Shown here in pieces: positions 12,485 to 25,521 of a stretch of DNA of 64,000 nucleotides (positions within the stretch are counted from its first letter, which is position 1; each line of letters opens with the position of its first letter). Source of the stretch: Taenia hydatigena (Eukaryota > Platyhelminthes > Cestoda > Cyclophyllidea > Taeniidae); NCBI GenBank assembly GCA_036345935.2, contig JADWOT020000003.1, positions 11,361,091 through 11,425,090 of the forward strand, given 5' to 3'. A program made the translations under genes and the position numbers. A model generated the notes under the pieces. The model searched no databases and was not told where the DNA came from. It saw only the letters and a program-made list of their open reading frames with translations.

Positions 12485-13075
12485 AGATAAGTCTTGTGAC
12501 AAATAATGCAATCCCGTGTTACACCAACAATCAGCCCACATCTTTGATTGAAGAAGAACGTGATGCCTGCTACAATAGAATTAACCGTGGTGTTGGTGGT
12601 TTCCCATTTGTTAAGCTGATAATTACGACTCTACCCACGCGCTGTGCGAATCCGAAGGTCATTTTTGGTGACATTGTTATTGGACTCCCTTTACGTTGAG
12701 AAAATGACAGCAAGAAACGCACACAGTGAAATCGTTAAAGAATTCCTGATCTGCTGTTGGTGAATTCCCAGTGCTACATACGAGCATTGGGAGAGCTTTA
12801 TTATCGTTTTATACATTAAACGGTTTGGAAATGATTTTGAAATTTCTACTTGTGTGGAGCAATCCCCTTGAATTCTGGCAGTTTAATATTTGAGGATTGC
12901 GTGATTGACGATTTTTCGGTGGTGATGTGTTTTATCAAAAGCAATAAGTTTTTCACCCATCAAGTTGACTTAACCTTCCCTGACTCCACTAATCGAATTG
13001 CTGCTCCAAAGTCATGGGGTTTCGTTCGCCCCTTTATTGTTTCACTACTTCGTTCATTTTTGTAAAATTATTGGC
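12485..13075 (+). repeat. Second, diverged copy of the family upstream flank
   Basis: Corresponds to 14570-15060 in front of copy B in the same orientation. Shared landmarks include GAAGAACGTGATG, CTCTACCCACG and AATGACAGCAAGA. It precedes the broken copy C. No exon 1 is recognisable between it and 13.2 kb. Confidence 0.5.
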
Positions 13076-13225
13076 ATTGTAGAAAACTTCATTGCACTTG
13101 TAGCGAATACCTAATACTCTATAATGCTATCCTTAGTTCTCGAAGGCGCACGTTAACTTTTTACGCGATATGTTTGTTACACCCGGATGATACGAACATG
13201 GGTTTATGAACCTACTTTTTTGTAG

Positions 13226-13600
13226 GCGAAAGCGTTCAGGTGTATGGGGCTTGCTAATTGTTAAGACGCCATCGGAAAACTTTGTACGCTTGTCAACGTG
13301 TCATAATACGTTTCTGCCTCCTATTTAGGGATCGCCAGCTCACATCGCTATCATCTAGTAATGTGCTTATTGCAAATAATAATGGGGACTAGTATTTATC
13401 AAATGTCAATCTTAGCATATGGATATAATACCCTCTGCTTGGATAGGAATCTTTTTCATTTAGAAAACGCATATTTAATTAAGATTTCGTGTGGGGTGAG
13501 AAGTCAACTAAATATGGTCTTTGCTTGCTCGATTCAATTCAATAATCTTTTGCTGGCACAAAAAACCATTCCATTTGCAATAATTTGGCCCAAGTAAAGT
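13226..13600 (+). pseudogene. Copy C: exon 2-3 remnant of the copy A family
   Basis: The exon 2 homologue begins after TTTTTGTAG at 13226 but has lost about a third of its length and reads into TAA after ten codons. The exon 3 homologue begins after CATTTAG at 13464 and is recognisable through the segment shared with copy B (ATTTCGTGTGGGG), then loses similarity by about 13540. No exon 1, no later exons and no promoter TATA were found. This is a truncated non-functional paralogue lying between A and B in the same orientation as B. Confidence 0.6.
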
Positions 13601-14560
13601 CAATTGCACTTCATGCCTTCATGCCTTACCCGTAAAGACGAAAATTCTGTTGGTAGGAAACATCAGTCTGATGCGCATTCGTAAGTATTACAAAGATGCA
13701 ACGTAGTCCTTGATTAATCTGCAGTGCCTTCATAGAAATAGACCCACACGAATTTGCTCACACACATTTGAGTATTCTCGCCTAACATCACTCCCACCAT
13801 CAAACGCTGAGGATAATCATGTGATGCTGCCGGGTGTGCAATGTTTTCAATTCTTCTATATGCCTTCTTTAGCTGTTAAAACACATAATATTTCGAGTGT
13901 TCTCCGACTGCATTGTGTGGAATGCATGCCAATTAACTTCGCTAATCGCCATATTTTGTTACCAAAACAAGAATCATTGAGTACCAAATCATCGTCAAAA
14001 TGATGGCGCTTAAATAAATGGTGATGCACTTTATGCTGAATACAATCGCATCAGGATAGAGATCACCGTAATATGTGGAGCAAGGGCAGACTAACGGTGC
14101 TTACACGGACAAAACAATTAGCTTTATTATATTTCTACCATTGACGAGGTAATTGCTTTTCGAATAGACTAAATTTATTTAACGCAGACGAGAGTCTCGA
14201 GGCCGGATGCTTTAAAGAACATGAGAGTGGATTTTGGGCGAAATTACTGCAAAGTTATGGGTTTTATATATTGCGAATTGGCTTCTAAAGCAATGCGCAG
14301 AAATCGTCAAGGCAATTAACCATCTTAGAGCCAGAGAAACATAGAGCAAAGTACACTGACCAAGAGACATTACAGGTACGAAGTGATAGTAATGGTGCCA
14401 TGGTTTTTGTCCAGTTTGGTGCACATCCTGTGACTGGCGTTACTTCGATGCAGTAGCACATAGGGTCAAATAATCAGTGCTATTATCGTTTTGGCAAGCA
14501 AGTTTTATTAGCTTTCTCACCAGTTTACTGATTTCAGTTAAGCTATTTTATTCAGTAACA
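13601..14560. other. No gene seen
   Basis: Contains open frames on both strands of ordinary length (97 codons at 13710-14003, plus) with no splice support or paralogue. I see no repeat. Confidence 0.4.
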
Positions 14561-15289
14561 GCTCACTATGACAAAGGCACTCAAATAATAGTTGATAAGT
14601 CTTACAATGAAGTAATAAACTCTTATGGGATGCCGAAGAATCACACTGCTGCTTTAGATTGGAGAAGAACGTGATGTTTACTGCTCCACTCTTTGGCGTT
14701 GTTTCGGTGACCTTCTCATTGTTGAGCCATAATCCCAACTCTACCCACGTATCGTGCAAATCCACAGACGATTTTAAGTGACACCGCTGTGGGACACATT
14801 TAAGTCAAGAAATGACAGCAAGACCTATGGGCATCCGATGGAGCCACTAGTGAATTCTCAATGCTTTGCCCATACATTGATGGGCGTTTGGTTTGCTCCA
14901 TAAATCACAAAACTAAACTTCTTTCAAAGCTCCCTAAAGTTTGTCAACTGGCATCACGACTGTGATTTTTCATCCCAAGTTAAATCATTTGTTCTCTTAA
15001 CATTAGAGCCCTTTGCTTACTTTTTATATCAGTTCTCCCATTTCTTACATTGAGTCAAAGCGTTGTGCATTATGCAAAACCTTATTTTGCCTCCACCAGA
15101 GTCCATAGATCCTGCAATTTATACAGATGAATTATTACGATAAAATTGACTTCTAATTCCACCATAGTTCACAGATAATTCTCATTGTCTGCATCGAATA
15201 CACCCGCACACAGGTGAGTATTCCCGCGTAACTTCATCATCAGCACTAGGCCTATAATTAAGCCTCTATAGTGCGGGTGCCCTGTCATT

Positions 15290-15402
15290 AGGCCTGTGAT
15301 ATAGCTGCAACCTTGCCAAATCAACTAATCATGGTGCTCAAAATTTGAGATTGGGAGCATATAACTGCGCGCAGCAAACATCATTAGTCGTGAGCAGGTA
15401 TC
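15290..15402 (+). promoter_or_regulatory. Conserved promoter of copy B
   Basis: A TATA-like CATATAAC is 39 bp upstream of the copy B ATG. The preceding block GTGATATAGCTGCAACC / TTGCCAAATCAA is shared with copy A. Its survival suggests copy B could still be transcribed although its coding exons are damaged. Confidence 0.45.
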
Positions 15403-18400
15403 ATGCTGGCATTCGTCGCCGTCCTCCTTCTTGTTGTTTTTACTTCAGGTAAGAAACCATTCTTTTATCTCTACATTTTCTTATGTGAAATTTTTCTTAT
15501 AATTTCGCGCACTCACTCAGCTGACCACCAGAAATACGCCTTTTTCACTTAGTGTAAGATTACAAGTGCCAGTAAATGTCAGAGCCTTGTTAGAACGAAT
15601 TGTATTGTCAGCTAGCTTGAAATGGTAATTTGGATGACATGCGTGAGCACCTATAAGACACCGAAATCTAGTGATACAACAGTAAACTTAAATTAACACG
15701 ACAAAGAAACATCTGAACTGGCAGCAGGTAATAATGTCAGATTTGCTAGACATATCTACCATTAGTTATGTGTGCGATACGTGTATTTCACTGGGATTAT
15801 ACTAACATGATGCGATTATTTATGATTCTTCTTTGTTTTGAAGGTGAAAGCAACCCAAGTCTATGGGGTTCGCGAATTGTTGGTACGCCATCGGGACCGT
15901 CAGAAACGATGACTTATGAGTACAACAACAAAACTGTACGCTTGTCAGCGTGGCATAATACGTATCTGTCTCCTACTTGGTGCACACGCTGCGAACAATA
16001 CTGAGCACTAGCATTAATTAAATGTTAACGCTAGCATGTGGATGCAACGCTCTTTGATTAATTATGAATATTTTTCCTTTAGAAAATACATATTCATCGA
16101 GACTTCGTGTGGGGTGAAATAACAATTGAATATGGCCTTTGTTTGCTCAATTGGTCACGTATTTGGGGCAGTCCCTGTTCCAAGGGTGCAGGTACGTCAG
16201 TCGTTAACTCACCTCTCTTTCATCAACGCACCGACGAGCCAAGTTGTGATCAGGATGGCTGTCCATGATGTCTATATTTCCATTGCTGTGCATAAGGCTG
16301 GAAGTTGTAACCTCAAAGATTTGCTCTTTAGACTTATGCCAAATAAGGTGCATGAGGGAATTTTTGTGCCTTACGCAAATTTCCGCATCTATCTACTCCT
16401 ACAAAAAGTAGTGTGCTCGAGTCTTCACTTTTGATTTAGAGGATAAATTAGGTAGAATGAATCCGGCCCAAACTAATGTGGCGAGCACTAATTGCCGCCA
16501 TTAGTTTTCAAGAAATTCGCTGCAAAGAATACAAGCGTCCTATTCCTCTTATGAACTTGGTCTCATTTTAGGTTATGCAAATGTCACATTGAATGAGGTA
16601 GTTGCACAGAAGAACATGGTGATGCTTGAAGATGGGGAGCATCCAAATGTGACTTCAACAACATTCTTTGTGCCACATTGCAAGTTTCCGCGGCCTTATC
16701 GAGGTAATTTGTACTGGTTACGCCAATTTTATTAACCTAACATACCGAAGACTAAGGAAGAGGAGGAGAACTGAACAATAAAATGAGCCAAGGCAAATAA
16801 GAGCATTTCAAAAATTAACATCGTGTATCGCTTCGGCCATCTGGTTAGAAAACATGCTTAGTGATCACTTTATAGTTACAAATAGGACTGATTCTTTCAT
16901 TCAACTGTGTAGTTTATTGGTGTAGATAATGAATTTTTCCCCGTCGCCTCTGGTATCTCTATCCATCATGCGCTTAGACAAAGTTGTCATCATCTTATAA
17001 AATAACCCGTTGGCATTGCAATCGAGCATTGCTTTAATTGCCACACTGCTATTTATGTTAGATGAAGTAGACCTGAATGCTTCGTTCCCTCTCTCACGAT
17101 TTGTCAAAGACATGTCTTCGTTCACTATTGATTTCGCTCTTGGGGGAGCAAACAGTAACTCAGAGGTAAATTTATTCATTTCGCCTCAGTCCATAGATTC
17201 AGCTTTGAGATCATAATTGAGAAGCATATGTCTCAGTCACTTGATTTAATCGAATTCAGCAATATTTATCATGTTTTTTTTTGCAGTTAAAGCCTCCTTA
17301 TTTAGTCCTGAGTGACTAACATGTGATTCTATGGTTTTATATACGACTTTATAAATTATATTATTCAATTAGGCCACTTTTGATATCGATGGAAGGCCAT
17401 TTTGCCGTTGGATGGGAGACAAACTTGTGCTCAGTAATGGAAATTTCTGTGGTACGTAATACGACATGTTAAGCGTGAAATTTTTGGCCCATACCTTTTA
17501 AGATTACTTTAAAATCAAGTTCATGGATGGATTGTTTCATCAGTACCAGTTTGATCAAATTTATTTCCCACTTTCAAACTAATCCAACTTGGTTGAAGTT
17601 CATGTTCACCTACTTTAGCCCCTATGACAAAGAACAAGAAAGCGGATTTGCGAGTATTTCATGGAGTTTTTCAGGGAAAAACTAACGTACTGCATGAAAG
17701 ATTTGTTTTTTCTGGCCGCACGACGGTTTTGGCTGTGTCCATCGACTATTCGCAAGGAGGTACGCGAACTCTTTAGGGCTTAACTATTTTCTACCTCCCG
17801 CTAGTCATCTGCATTTCATGTACTTTATTGTAAGTAGCGTAAAGAGATCATAATTTGCCCTGCTGTGTGCGGATACACAGATTGTATCCAGAAATAGTTA
17901 TGCATCAGAGTAACTAATCAAGAGATGCTACCGTCTTTAGGCACATCTTCCGAGGTAGCCGATTGCAGTCGTAAGTTGCAATGAATAAAATTATGTTCGC
18001 GAACATTAACATAATGGAGTGATTGTGGCACTCTTTTGAGTGCTTGTCACACAATTGTTCGCACCTTTCGACTTGCAGAATACCAGGTAGTAACAGGTAA
18101 GTTATTTTGCCAATTCTCATCTGAATTAGTTAATCACACATAATGATGCTTCCATTGAGCACTTTGATTTGTAATTGCTAAATTATACAAAAATACGGTT
18201 AATCTCACGTGTTGTGTATTGATAGCTCGCTAAAATAATGCAACGAAGTTGTGCTTTTGTATTCATAAAGCAAGCAAACATAAATGCGTATTGCGATTAG
18301 AAACCATTTGGGATACTCCGCGTGAATACAGAAGGCCCCAGAATTTCTCTTAATTCGAGCAGCTTTCTGCAGCAATGGCATAGCTGACTCGGTCTAAATT

Positions 18401-19358
18401 ACTTAATGGTTATCTAAGCCAAATATGAATCAAGAATTTGAACAATTAATGCCTAGACATGATTAAGCATCCAAGCATATAGAACCAGTCTACAAGTATA
18501 ACCAAGTAAGCATGCCAAATACAAATTTGCGCTTTAATTGCTGATGGCAGCCTAGGCAACAGTTGAGGCCAATCTGAATTGACTTGAGCGGGCTGTTCTT
18601 GACTCACCTCATTTTCAATAAATTATCAGTATTTAATAATTCTGCATTATGGGAAGCACTTTTCAAGCCCAGACAAGCCAACGTCAACGAAGAGTGGAAT
18701 TGGGTGTGGGTTTACCTTCAGGGCCCTTCGACAAGACTAATGTTCTGCCTCGTGTCGGGTTAAGACCACTTTATGCACTTCAGACGTAGTACTTAAAAAC
18801 AGTAATGCTGCATTGCATGACCACAGAGGCCGCACTTTAATTAAGCAGGCGTAACACGAGATTCAGTTGCTTGAAATCTGACTAGATCTTCTACTTGTTG
18901 TACTAAAGCAGCAACGACCACTTCTGGTAAGTTAATACAATTATTTCTTTTGGGTAACCTTAATGCACTGATTTTTTTAATCAAGCATCAATCGCCAAAG
19001 CTAACCTCTTTGTATGTTAACAATTCACAGGACCTGCAGCGATACAAGCTCTTAGCGGTAAGACATTCTCGTGCATTTTCGAGACACGTTAAACATGACG
19101 AGTGTTTGGAAAGTTTATTGCCAATTGCATCTGAATATAAAAACATTTCTATTAATCAAAGCTGGAGCATTTGCTACTCACATTTTCTAAAAACTACAAC
19201 ATGTTTGACACTCTGCTTGAATGTGAACATTTAAGCCCTAAAAGCTGATTTTATGATAGAGATTTTGCTTCGAGAAATTGTCAGTATCCATAATTCTAGG
19301 ATGATCTGTTTTAATTTTAGCCATCATTTGGTTGCCGGTCATACTCTTGCATTGGTGA
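15403..19358 (+). pseudogene. Copy B: damaged paralogue of copy A (exons 3-5 defective)
   Basis: Exon homologues: 15403-15448, 15844-15935, 16083 to about 16335, 16572-16703, about 17000-17165, 17373-17451, 17619-17759, 17941-17970, 18079-18096, 18912-18926, 19031-19057 and 19321-19358. Exons 1, 2, 4 and 6-12 are open with intact GT/AG ends, and the micro-exons keep exactly 30, 18, 15 and 27 nt. Damage: a net 5-nt loss in exon 3 shifts the frame; the exon 3 donor (AGGTCA in A) reads ATGCCA; the exon 5 acceptor TTAG reads TTAT; the poly(A) hexamer is GATAAA. Because exon 2 ends in phase 0 and exon 6 starts in phase 0, skipping exons 3-5 would restore a 161-residue secreted, GPI-tailed short form. 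It is either a young pseudogene or a gene reduced to a short isoform; the sequence alone cannot decide. Confidence 0.65.
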
Positions 19359-19359
19359 A

Positions 19360-20560
19360 TGCATCCTTTTGAACCAGCAAAGGTGACAAGCAATGGGATC
19401 ACATGAAATCAAACGCCTTGCAGCCTCTTTTGCGTAACTTACACATTCTAACTGCGTTTACTGGTTTTCTTTTCAAAATCAAGAATTGGTGCTTAGTATG
19501 CTTGTACTTTATTAAAGATTATATACCATCTGTGAAGTAGTAGCTGCAGCATCGTGACCCACAATGTGGAATTCGATAAACTCAAGATCAATGATTGGAT
19601 GATGGGGTTGCCTTGATCACCAACTTACCTACACGTGTTTTTCGACTTGCGTTTTGGCGTCATTTACTCAAGCCCTAAAAAATGCCCAACAAGCACAATT
19701 ATTCGTCTAAATCGAGACCTATTACTCTGCTGCATGGTGTAAGCATAGTACAAAGCACCAGTTATAATTGCTTATTGTCAGGTACACGTAACTGTACATA
19801 TTGCATTAATATCGTCCATGAATGATGAAAACAAAATGACCTGCAAGGGGTAGAGCAAATTCAACAACCCGATTGTTTTCCAGTGATACTTTTTTCAAAA
19901 CGGACAAATGAATGTAGAATTTACTCATTTGCATGGAGATGATGACTGTAGCGTGCTGTATGCTACAAACCGCTTTTTATTATCTAGCTTTGTCAAAATG
20001 AAGCTTGACAATATTGGCACGATTCCAAAACTCTAAAGTTGGGATTTGATGTTCGGAAATGCGCCGACGCTTCCAATTCATCATTATTACCACAAGTCTT
20101 TATTCCGTCCACCCTCTCCTAACAAAGACCACGTGGAGCTTGGTTGTGAGATGAAATGATTAAAATCTACAATAAGACGGCAAATTTTCACACTCTTAAT
20201 GCAGTGATTGTAGTTTACTAAGACTGCAAGGCATACCCGACAAATTTTAATTAAAAGCTCGGCGGAAATCATCTTGTGAGATGCAGAATTTGTCTCTGCA
20301 CAATGCAATTTGTACAAGTTGTGGACGGTTGCCCCACGTGACATCTAGAACTGGAGTACGCCTTGAACTGCATTATGTGGGCTGTTTTCAAGAGGAGAAT
20401 CAGTCCTTGAGGGTTTTTTTTACTATAGCACTCAAAAAGCATTTTATAGCATTTAGAATGGCATATATTTCATACTTACTCCTTCCAGCTTGCAAAATCA
20501 CTTTTGCCCGAAATAAGCCATTATTGTAAATTCATCATTCCAAACTCGGAATTTGGGTTA
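19360..20560. other. 3' flank of copy B, then no gene seen
   Basis: To about 19640 the sequence matches the region 3' of copy A (3960-4250, minus), including CTCAAGATCAATGA. A short minus frame in that block is similar in A and B but falls after the predicted stop codons, so I treat it as 3' UTR or flank. Beyond it I see nothing supported. Confidence 0.4.
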
Positions 20561-21020
20561 ACCGGCAACGCCGTTTATTATAAAAGGGACTTAATATCCA
20601 ATGTCACTTCTGAGGCTGTACTTAGTTGAAATGACGCATTTCTGGTGGCTTAACAAGCAAATACACAAACTTTTTGAATAATTTGAACTTCAGATAAGAA
20701 GATGTGCAATTTCAGATGTAATGTCGTATCTGAAGTAGAGGCAGCGGAAACAGGGCCAGTAGTGATGGCAAGCATGATTAATGGGGTTTGTTGTGCGCAG
20801 TTACATAATTGGATGATTTGGTAAGACTACAACAGTAAACTGGGAATGCCACACACCTAGCAGCATCACATGAATACCCGGTGCAGTCGCAACAAAAAGG
20901 CAAAATTAAAAGGCCAAACACCGATGGTGAGGTTGCGCGCGAACAATCATCTATGCGCCAAATTCGTGTAGGCGCATTTAATGCTGACAGCGTGAATTCT
21001 CTATGAACTATAGCACTGCT
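20560..21020 (-). pseudogene. Copy D: exon 1 and flank remnant of the copy A family
   Basis: Exon 1 at 20730-20775 is the same 46 nt long as in A and B and still encodes a start and a small hydrophobic leader (MLAITTGPVSAASTS). The donor GGTACC of copy A has become GATACG, so it cannot splice there. The start of intron 1 is recognisable to about 20570 and the upstream flank to about 21010. The promoter TATA is degraded and exon 2 onward is absent. Confidence 0.55.
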
Positions 21021-24000
21021 ACACCACATTTATTATATTATAGCAACACCTTGTGTAATCGAATATGAAATTGCAATAAATGCAATATAAGGCTAATATA
21101 CTTAAAGTATTTCTGCAATGATTCTGATGCCGTAGTCAGTCTGGAATTAAATTTTAATGATCTAACCACTTTGTCACACTTGGAATATGCAACCGCTTAT
21201 TAATGATTCAAGCATTTTACGTAATAGGCAACTTTAAAGTAATCAGAAGTGATTCAAATGACCTTATTGATCCATGGTGTCATAACATAGTTATCTGTTT
21301 GACGTTTCAGAAGGTAGTAACAGAAAATAGCTACTAGAAGGGGAATTTTCACATATTTCTTTGAGAGCGACGGCCCTGAAGCTGTGCATGATTGCGCACA
21401 ATTTTGCAAGCAATCTCCATCACAGACTGACTCTCAAACAGACATCCCAACAGTAGAATGTAATTTTCCTGCAATAGAAATTTATTTGATCATAAATAGA
21501 AAGCTTATCTTACCAAGGTATATAGCACAGACAAACTGTTCACGGATTTTGAGTTAACAAAGGTCTATATGATCTTTCCATTTTGCACCATAAATGTCGC
21601 TCAATGATGGATACAAGCATGTCATTTTTACTGCAGAAACTAGTCTCACTTTGTCAGTAATCTACGCTTACAAAACTTAAAACACATCTTCATGTCATGA
21701 AGTGATAGGGACTCATAACCTTCTCTCACTACCATGAAGTGTGAAAAATTCTGTACCACGATAGTTCTAGTACCGAAAGGGCAACCAATGTGAACTTATC
21801 TTGACGAGTAAATTTTGCATATCATGATGGAGGTGAACCATGATGAAAATACTCTCCTTGTCTCACAGAATGCAAAACCTGGTCAAGTGAAAGGTGTAAA
21901 TGGCTGGGATCGAAATGTATTCGGTTTTTTTACTTCTGTCACAGTCCACAAACACAGAACTGGGAACTTTAATAATACTTGGAAAAGAAAGAACGTTTTT
22001 GTAAAATAAACATGAGGTGACCTTGATGAACTTGGTGCGGGTTGAGTGCCATTTCGCGAACAATGACAGTCACAAAAGGTGTTTTATAAACACACAAGGC
22101 ACCCATCATGCAAAGTTGGAAACAACCGATCGACAAATGGCAAAATTCAATTAAAAACGCGAGAGGAAAATAGAAACAAGCAACTAACAATGCTAAAAAC
22201 GACGTTATGCGAAAAACGCAGAGAAATAGATTATAGCGTACAATGATTTCAAATCTACGTTTTTGAGCCTAGTAGAACTTGACTCTCCATTGTCACTCTC
22301 ATATGCCTTCCTCAGTGGACTGTTGGCCTTTGGGCTCATTTTGTGATTCTCTTCCTTGTCTCTTTAAATAAACATTTCCTCTACCAGTCGAGAATCTAGG
22401 TCCTCATCGCATCGAAAATGCAACCGTCAGCCTGACTCCCTTAATTTTATACCGTGAACAAGAGCGGCTGTTAATGGCTTATTAATGGCAGGTATCACAG
22501 TTCCACTCACTACTTTGCCAGCGTTAGTCGCAGCTAGGGGTCAACTATCGTCGAAGTACGCTATTGCTGTAATTATCGCACTTTTGTGCCTTCACGTTTA
22601 AATACGTCTCTGCTGTCTCCATCTTCAATAGCACCACAGGTGACGTCTTGACAATGAATGATTTGTCGTACTACGGAAATTAATTTTAAGCTTCGCCTTC
22701 CCTTCCGGACTTATCACTTTGAATGTCAGACGCTTCATGTCACCTTGTAAAGCCTCATCGCTAAACTAACATCCGACCAGACGGTTTTCATCAAACACCG
22801 TATTAGTGAGGTTCATGGTCTGCTTAACATGCGCGCCATCCCTAAAAAGACGTCCTACATCTGCAAAAGCTACATAAATAAGCATTTTGTGGCGTGTCCA
22901 ACAGTTTACATAGGTTCCAAACCTTGCCATCCTGCAAAACACCGGCTCATGAATTTTGCTTCGGGATCATTATCGATAGCTAGACTTGTTGGCATGCCTT
23001 CATAGGATACACAAATGCGTACGAAGGTAATCTGATAATGTTGACTTCCGTGATCACCACAACCCATTATGTTAACTGCGGCTGATTGATCAGGGCATTT
23101 TTACAATAGGCGCTAGATAATAGAATGCCTTCATCCGGCCTAAAACGGCCACTAGTTGCTGCCTCTTATTACTAGCTGGCGACAGCATACACGGAAGCAC
23201 TGATGCACAATGCAAGCCTTGATGTGCATAGGCCTCTAAGTGGACAGCTCTATTTGAAATGAGGAGAGGGAAATAAAACAATGCAGAAGCGCAAAGTTAT
23301 TGGCTCATTACCATAAGATTTTAAATAATTTGCTTCGAGTGCCCATTGTGATTGCTCCATGCGGCAATGACTCTATTTTAGTGCAAAGCAGTTAGGTTAA
23401 GAACCGAAGTAAAAATGTTACACTACAGTTTTGGAGTCGACCAACGTGTTACACGACTGCGTTGCCCGTCTGCATACAGGTGTGCATGCTCGTTTATGAC
23501 TTTGATAGGATCGACTTTTTTCCTCTTTAGCTGAGTACTTACAAATATCGTCCGAAAATGCGGCTTTTAAGGCCACCTGCTTAGAATCCACATAGAGGAC
23601 GCTTTTAATTCAGCCTAATTTCGTGTTTGGTACCGTTGGCAGCGCTTCATGAAAAGTCTAATAATTAACTGCAAAGTTTAAATTAAAAAGTTTTTAGTGC
23701 AAAAGCCGCGCATTAGAAAATGAATTTTATCTGTCACTTAAATTACGCAAAGCGCTTAGCACATAACTCAGAACTTGAGACGCAGTTTCTTCTCCTGACC
23801 CTTTTTTGATGTAATCCTTCTCTCCGCCTCAAGTTTCTCCATTTTTTAATTCATGCCATTGACGTAATTTATGCCATGTCTCACGAGGACGATCATTTGA
23901 AGTTCCAAATTGAGGAATTGCCATTTTTCTCCAGCGCTGAACACCCCCTCTGAATTTGGGACTCATGTATTGCGTGCACATCTTCGCATTTTTAAAGGTA

Positions 24001-25520
24001 TAAATTGTCCTGCCAGCATATTTTACCTCAGAGCACAAAAGCTTTTGAAATATATCAATTCTACTTTAAGTATCAAGATGACTTTGCCCATCATCTTTTT
24101 GTCTAAACGGGTTTTGGACAACACTTCTTCCTGTTAGATGTTTAATCTTTGTCAGCAACATTTTAAGTCCACACGACAGCTTTGCTTAACATATCAATCT
24201 ACTTGCTGGCAATCAAATCTCATTTCATCTGCCTTATTGAGATTGCTTCTCTTGAACCGCAATTAAGTCAGGAGTTCTCCTGACGAATAGATCTGCAAGT
24301 CACAGAGGTGGATAGAACGATTGTCCTTCCCACGCCCCATTCCGTCTGTACGAGAATACATAATTGAAATAAGCTGAAATAAGCAGAAAATGGATGCGCT
24401 AAGCTTCCGTAAAGTAGTTAGAGCTACACGGCTCGCAAGTTTGTTACGCCTACCATAAATTTTTAATACCAGAAAGGCCCTTATGCATGCTCATTTGTTT
24501 GGTTTGCTGTCATGCTCACGGGGTTGATCATGGTCTCTGTACACTTTGATTACACCCTTTAAAGTGCCACTTATTAATCTCGCAGCACTTTGTTTCGGTG
24601 ATCTAGGTCTTTCATATTGATTAACCAAGTTAACTTGGGCGTTGTTTCCTTAATATAAAGGCACCGCAAATATCATGAGTAAGGCATCAAACTTAGACTA
24701 AAGCACATAGATAGACAAGAACGTTTATATAGAACCGCGAAACATTCCTTATGGAAACTCTTTTTAATCCAGCAAGTTGTTACCCTTGCAAACTTTGGCT
24801 CCGCCAACACTTCCTTTTAACTTATTCCATACATGCTTCGCTCATACTGTCATAATCTTTTGTCCAATGACCACCAGCCTTTCCTTGACATCAACAGCAG
24901 CAGTAGACGCCAGTGCGAGCGCGAATGTTGGAGTGGTTTTGCAGAAATCTAAGTGTGTTTGCCTATGCGGACAACAAAACTGGAGAAGGTGGGCATTCCG
25001 CCGTGCAGCAGCTGTCAATTCTGCATCAATGGCGTCTTATAGAAGTCATTCTTATTAAGTCATTTCTATTCATTTGAAAAGTATAAGAAAAAGAAAAAAT
25101 TAACAAAGCAGATGGTGCAAAAAAAAGAGAAAATGCGTCGGGCAAAGTCCAAGGATCGATCCATGGTGTGACTCAATGCACATGGTGCTACTCAGTGAGT
25201 GTCACTGGTGATGGTCCAAGACCCAACAGCCAGTATTGCCACCACTTGGTCATGAGTTTACTTTAACTAAACATTCATAACTTGAAATTATCTTCCAAAT
25301 GCTGGAATTCTTTCACCATGTCTGCTTGTACCAATATGAAGCTACCCATCGAGGTGTTATAGGAAAAGGTGGAAAGAGACCCATAAAATGTGTGTAGAAG
25401 TGTTTATCCACTAAAAGTGGAATGTATTGGGGTTGTTTAGTTGTGTAGTCATTGTTAAGTTGTTCATTTTTAAACGAAGTGATTGATGAGGAAACGAAAA
25501 TTTTCCTTTAACTCATTTCA
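21021..25520. other. No supported gene upstream of the bestrophin exons
   Basis: The N-terminal bestrophin exons should lie here, or further left, if the gene is complete. I looked for the conserved RWWxQY, YDW and YTQ-type motifs and found none convincingly. A minus-strand stretch at 22.56-23.0 kb gives short protein-like runs in two frames, without continuous reading or splice support. An A-rich run lies at 25.08-25.14 kb. Confidence 0.4.
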
Positions 25521-25521
25521 G

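Noticed and set aside
15844..16004. Longer exon 2 in copy B running to the stop at 16004
   Set aside because: Copy A has no matching end. The GTACGC donor shared by A, B and C gives the phase 0 junction needed by exon 3 in A.
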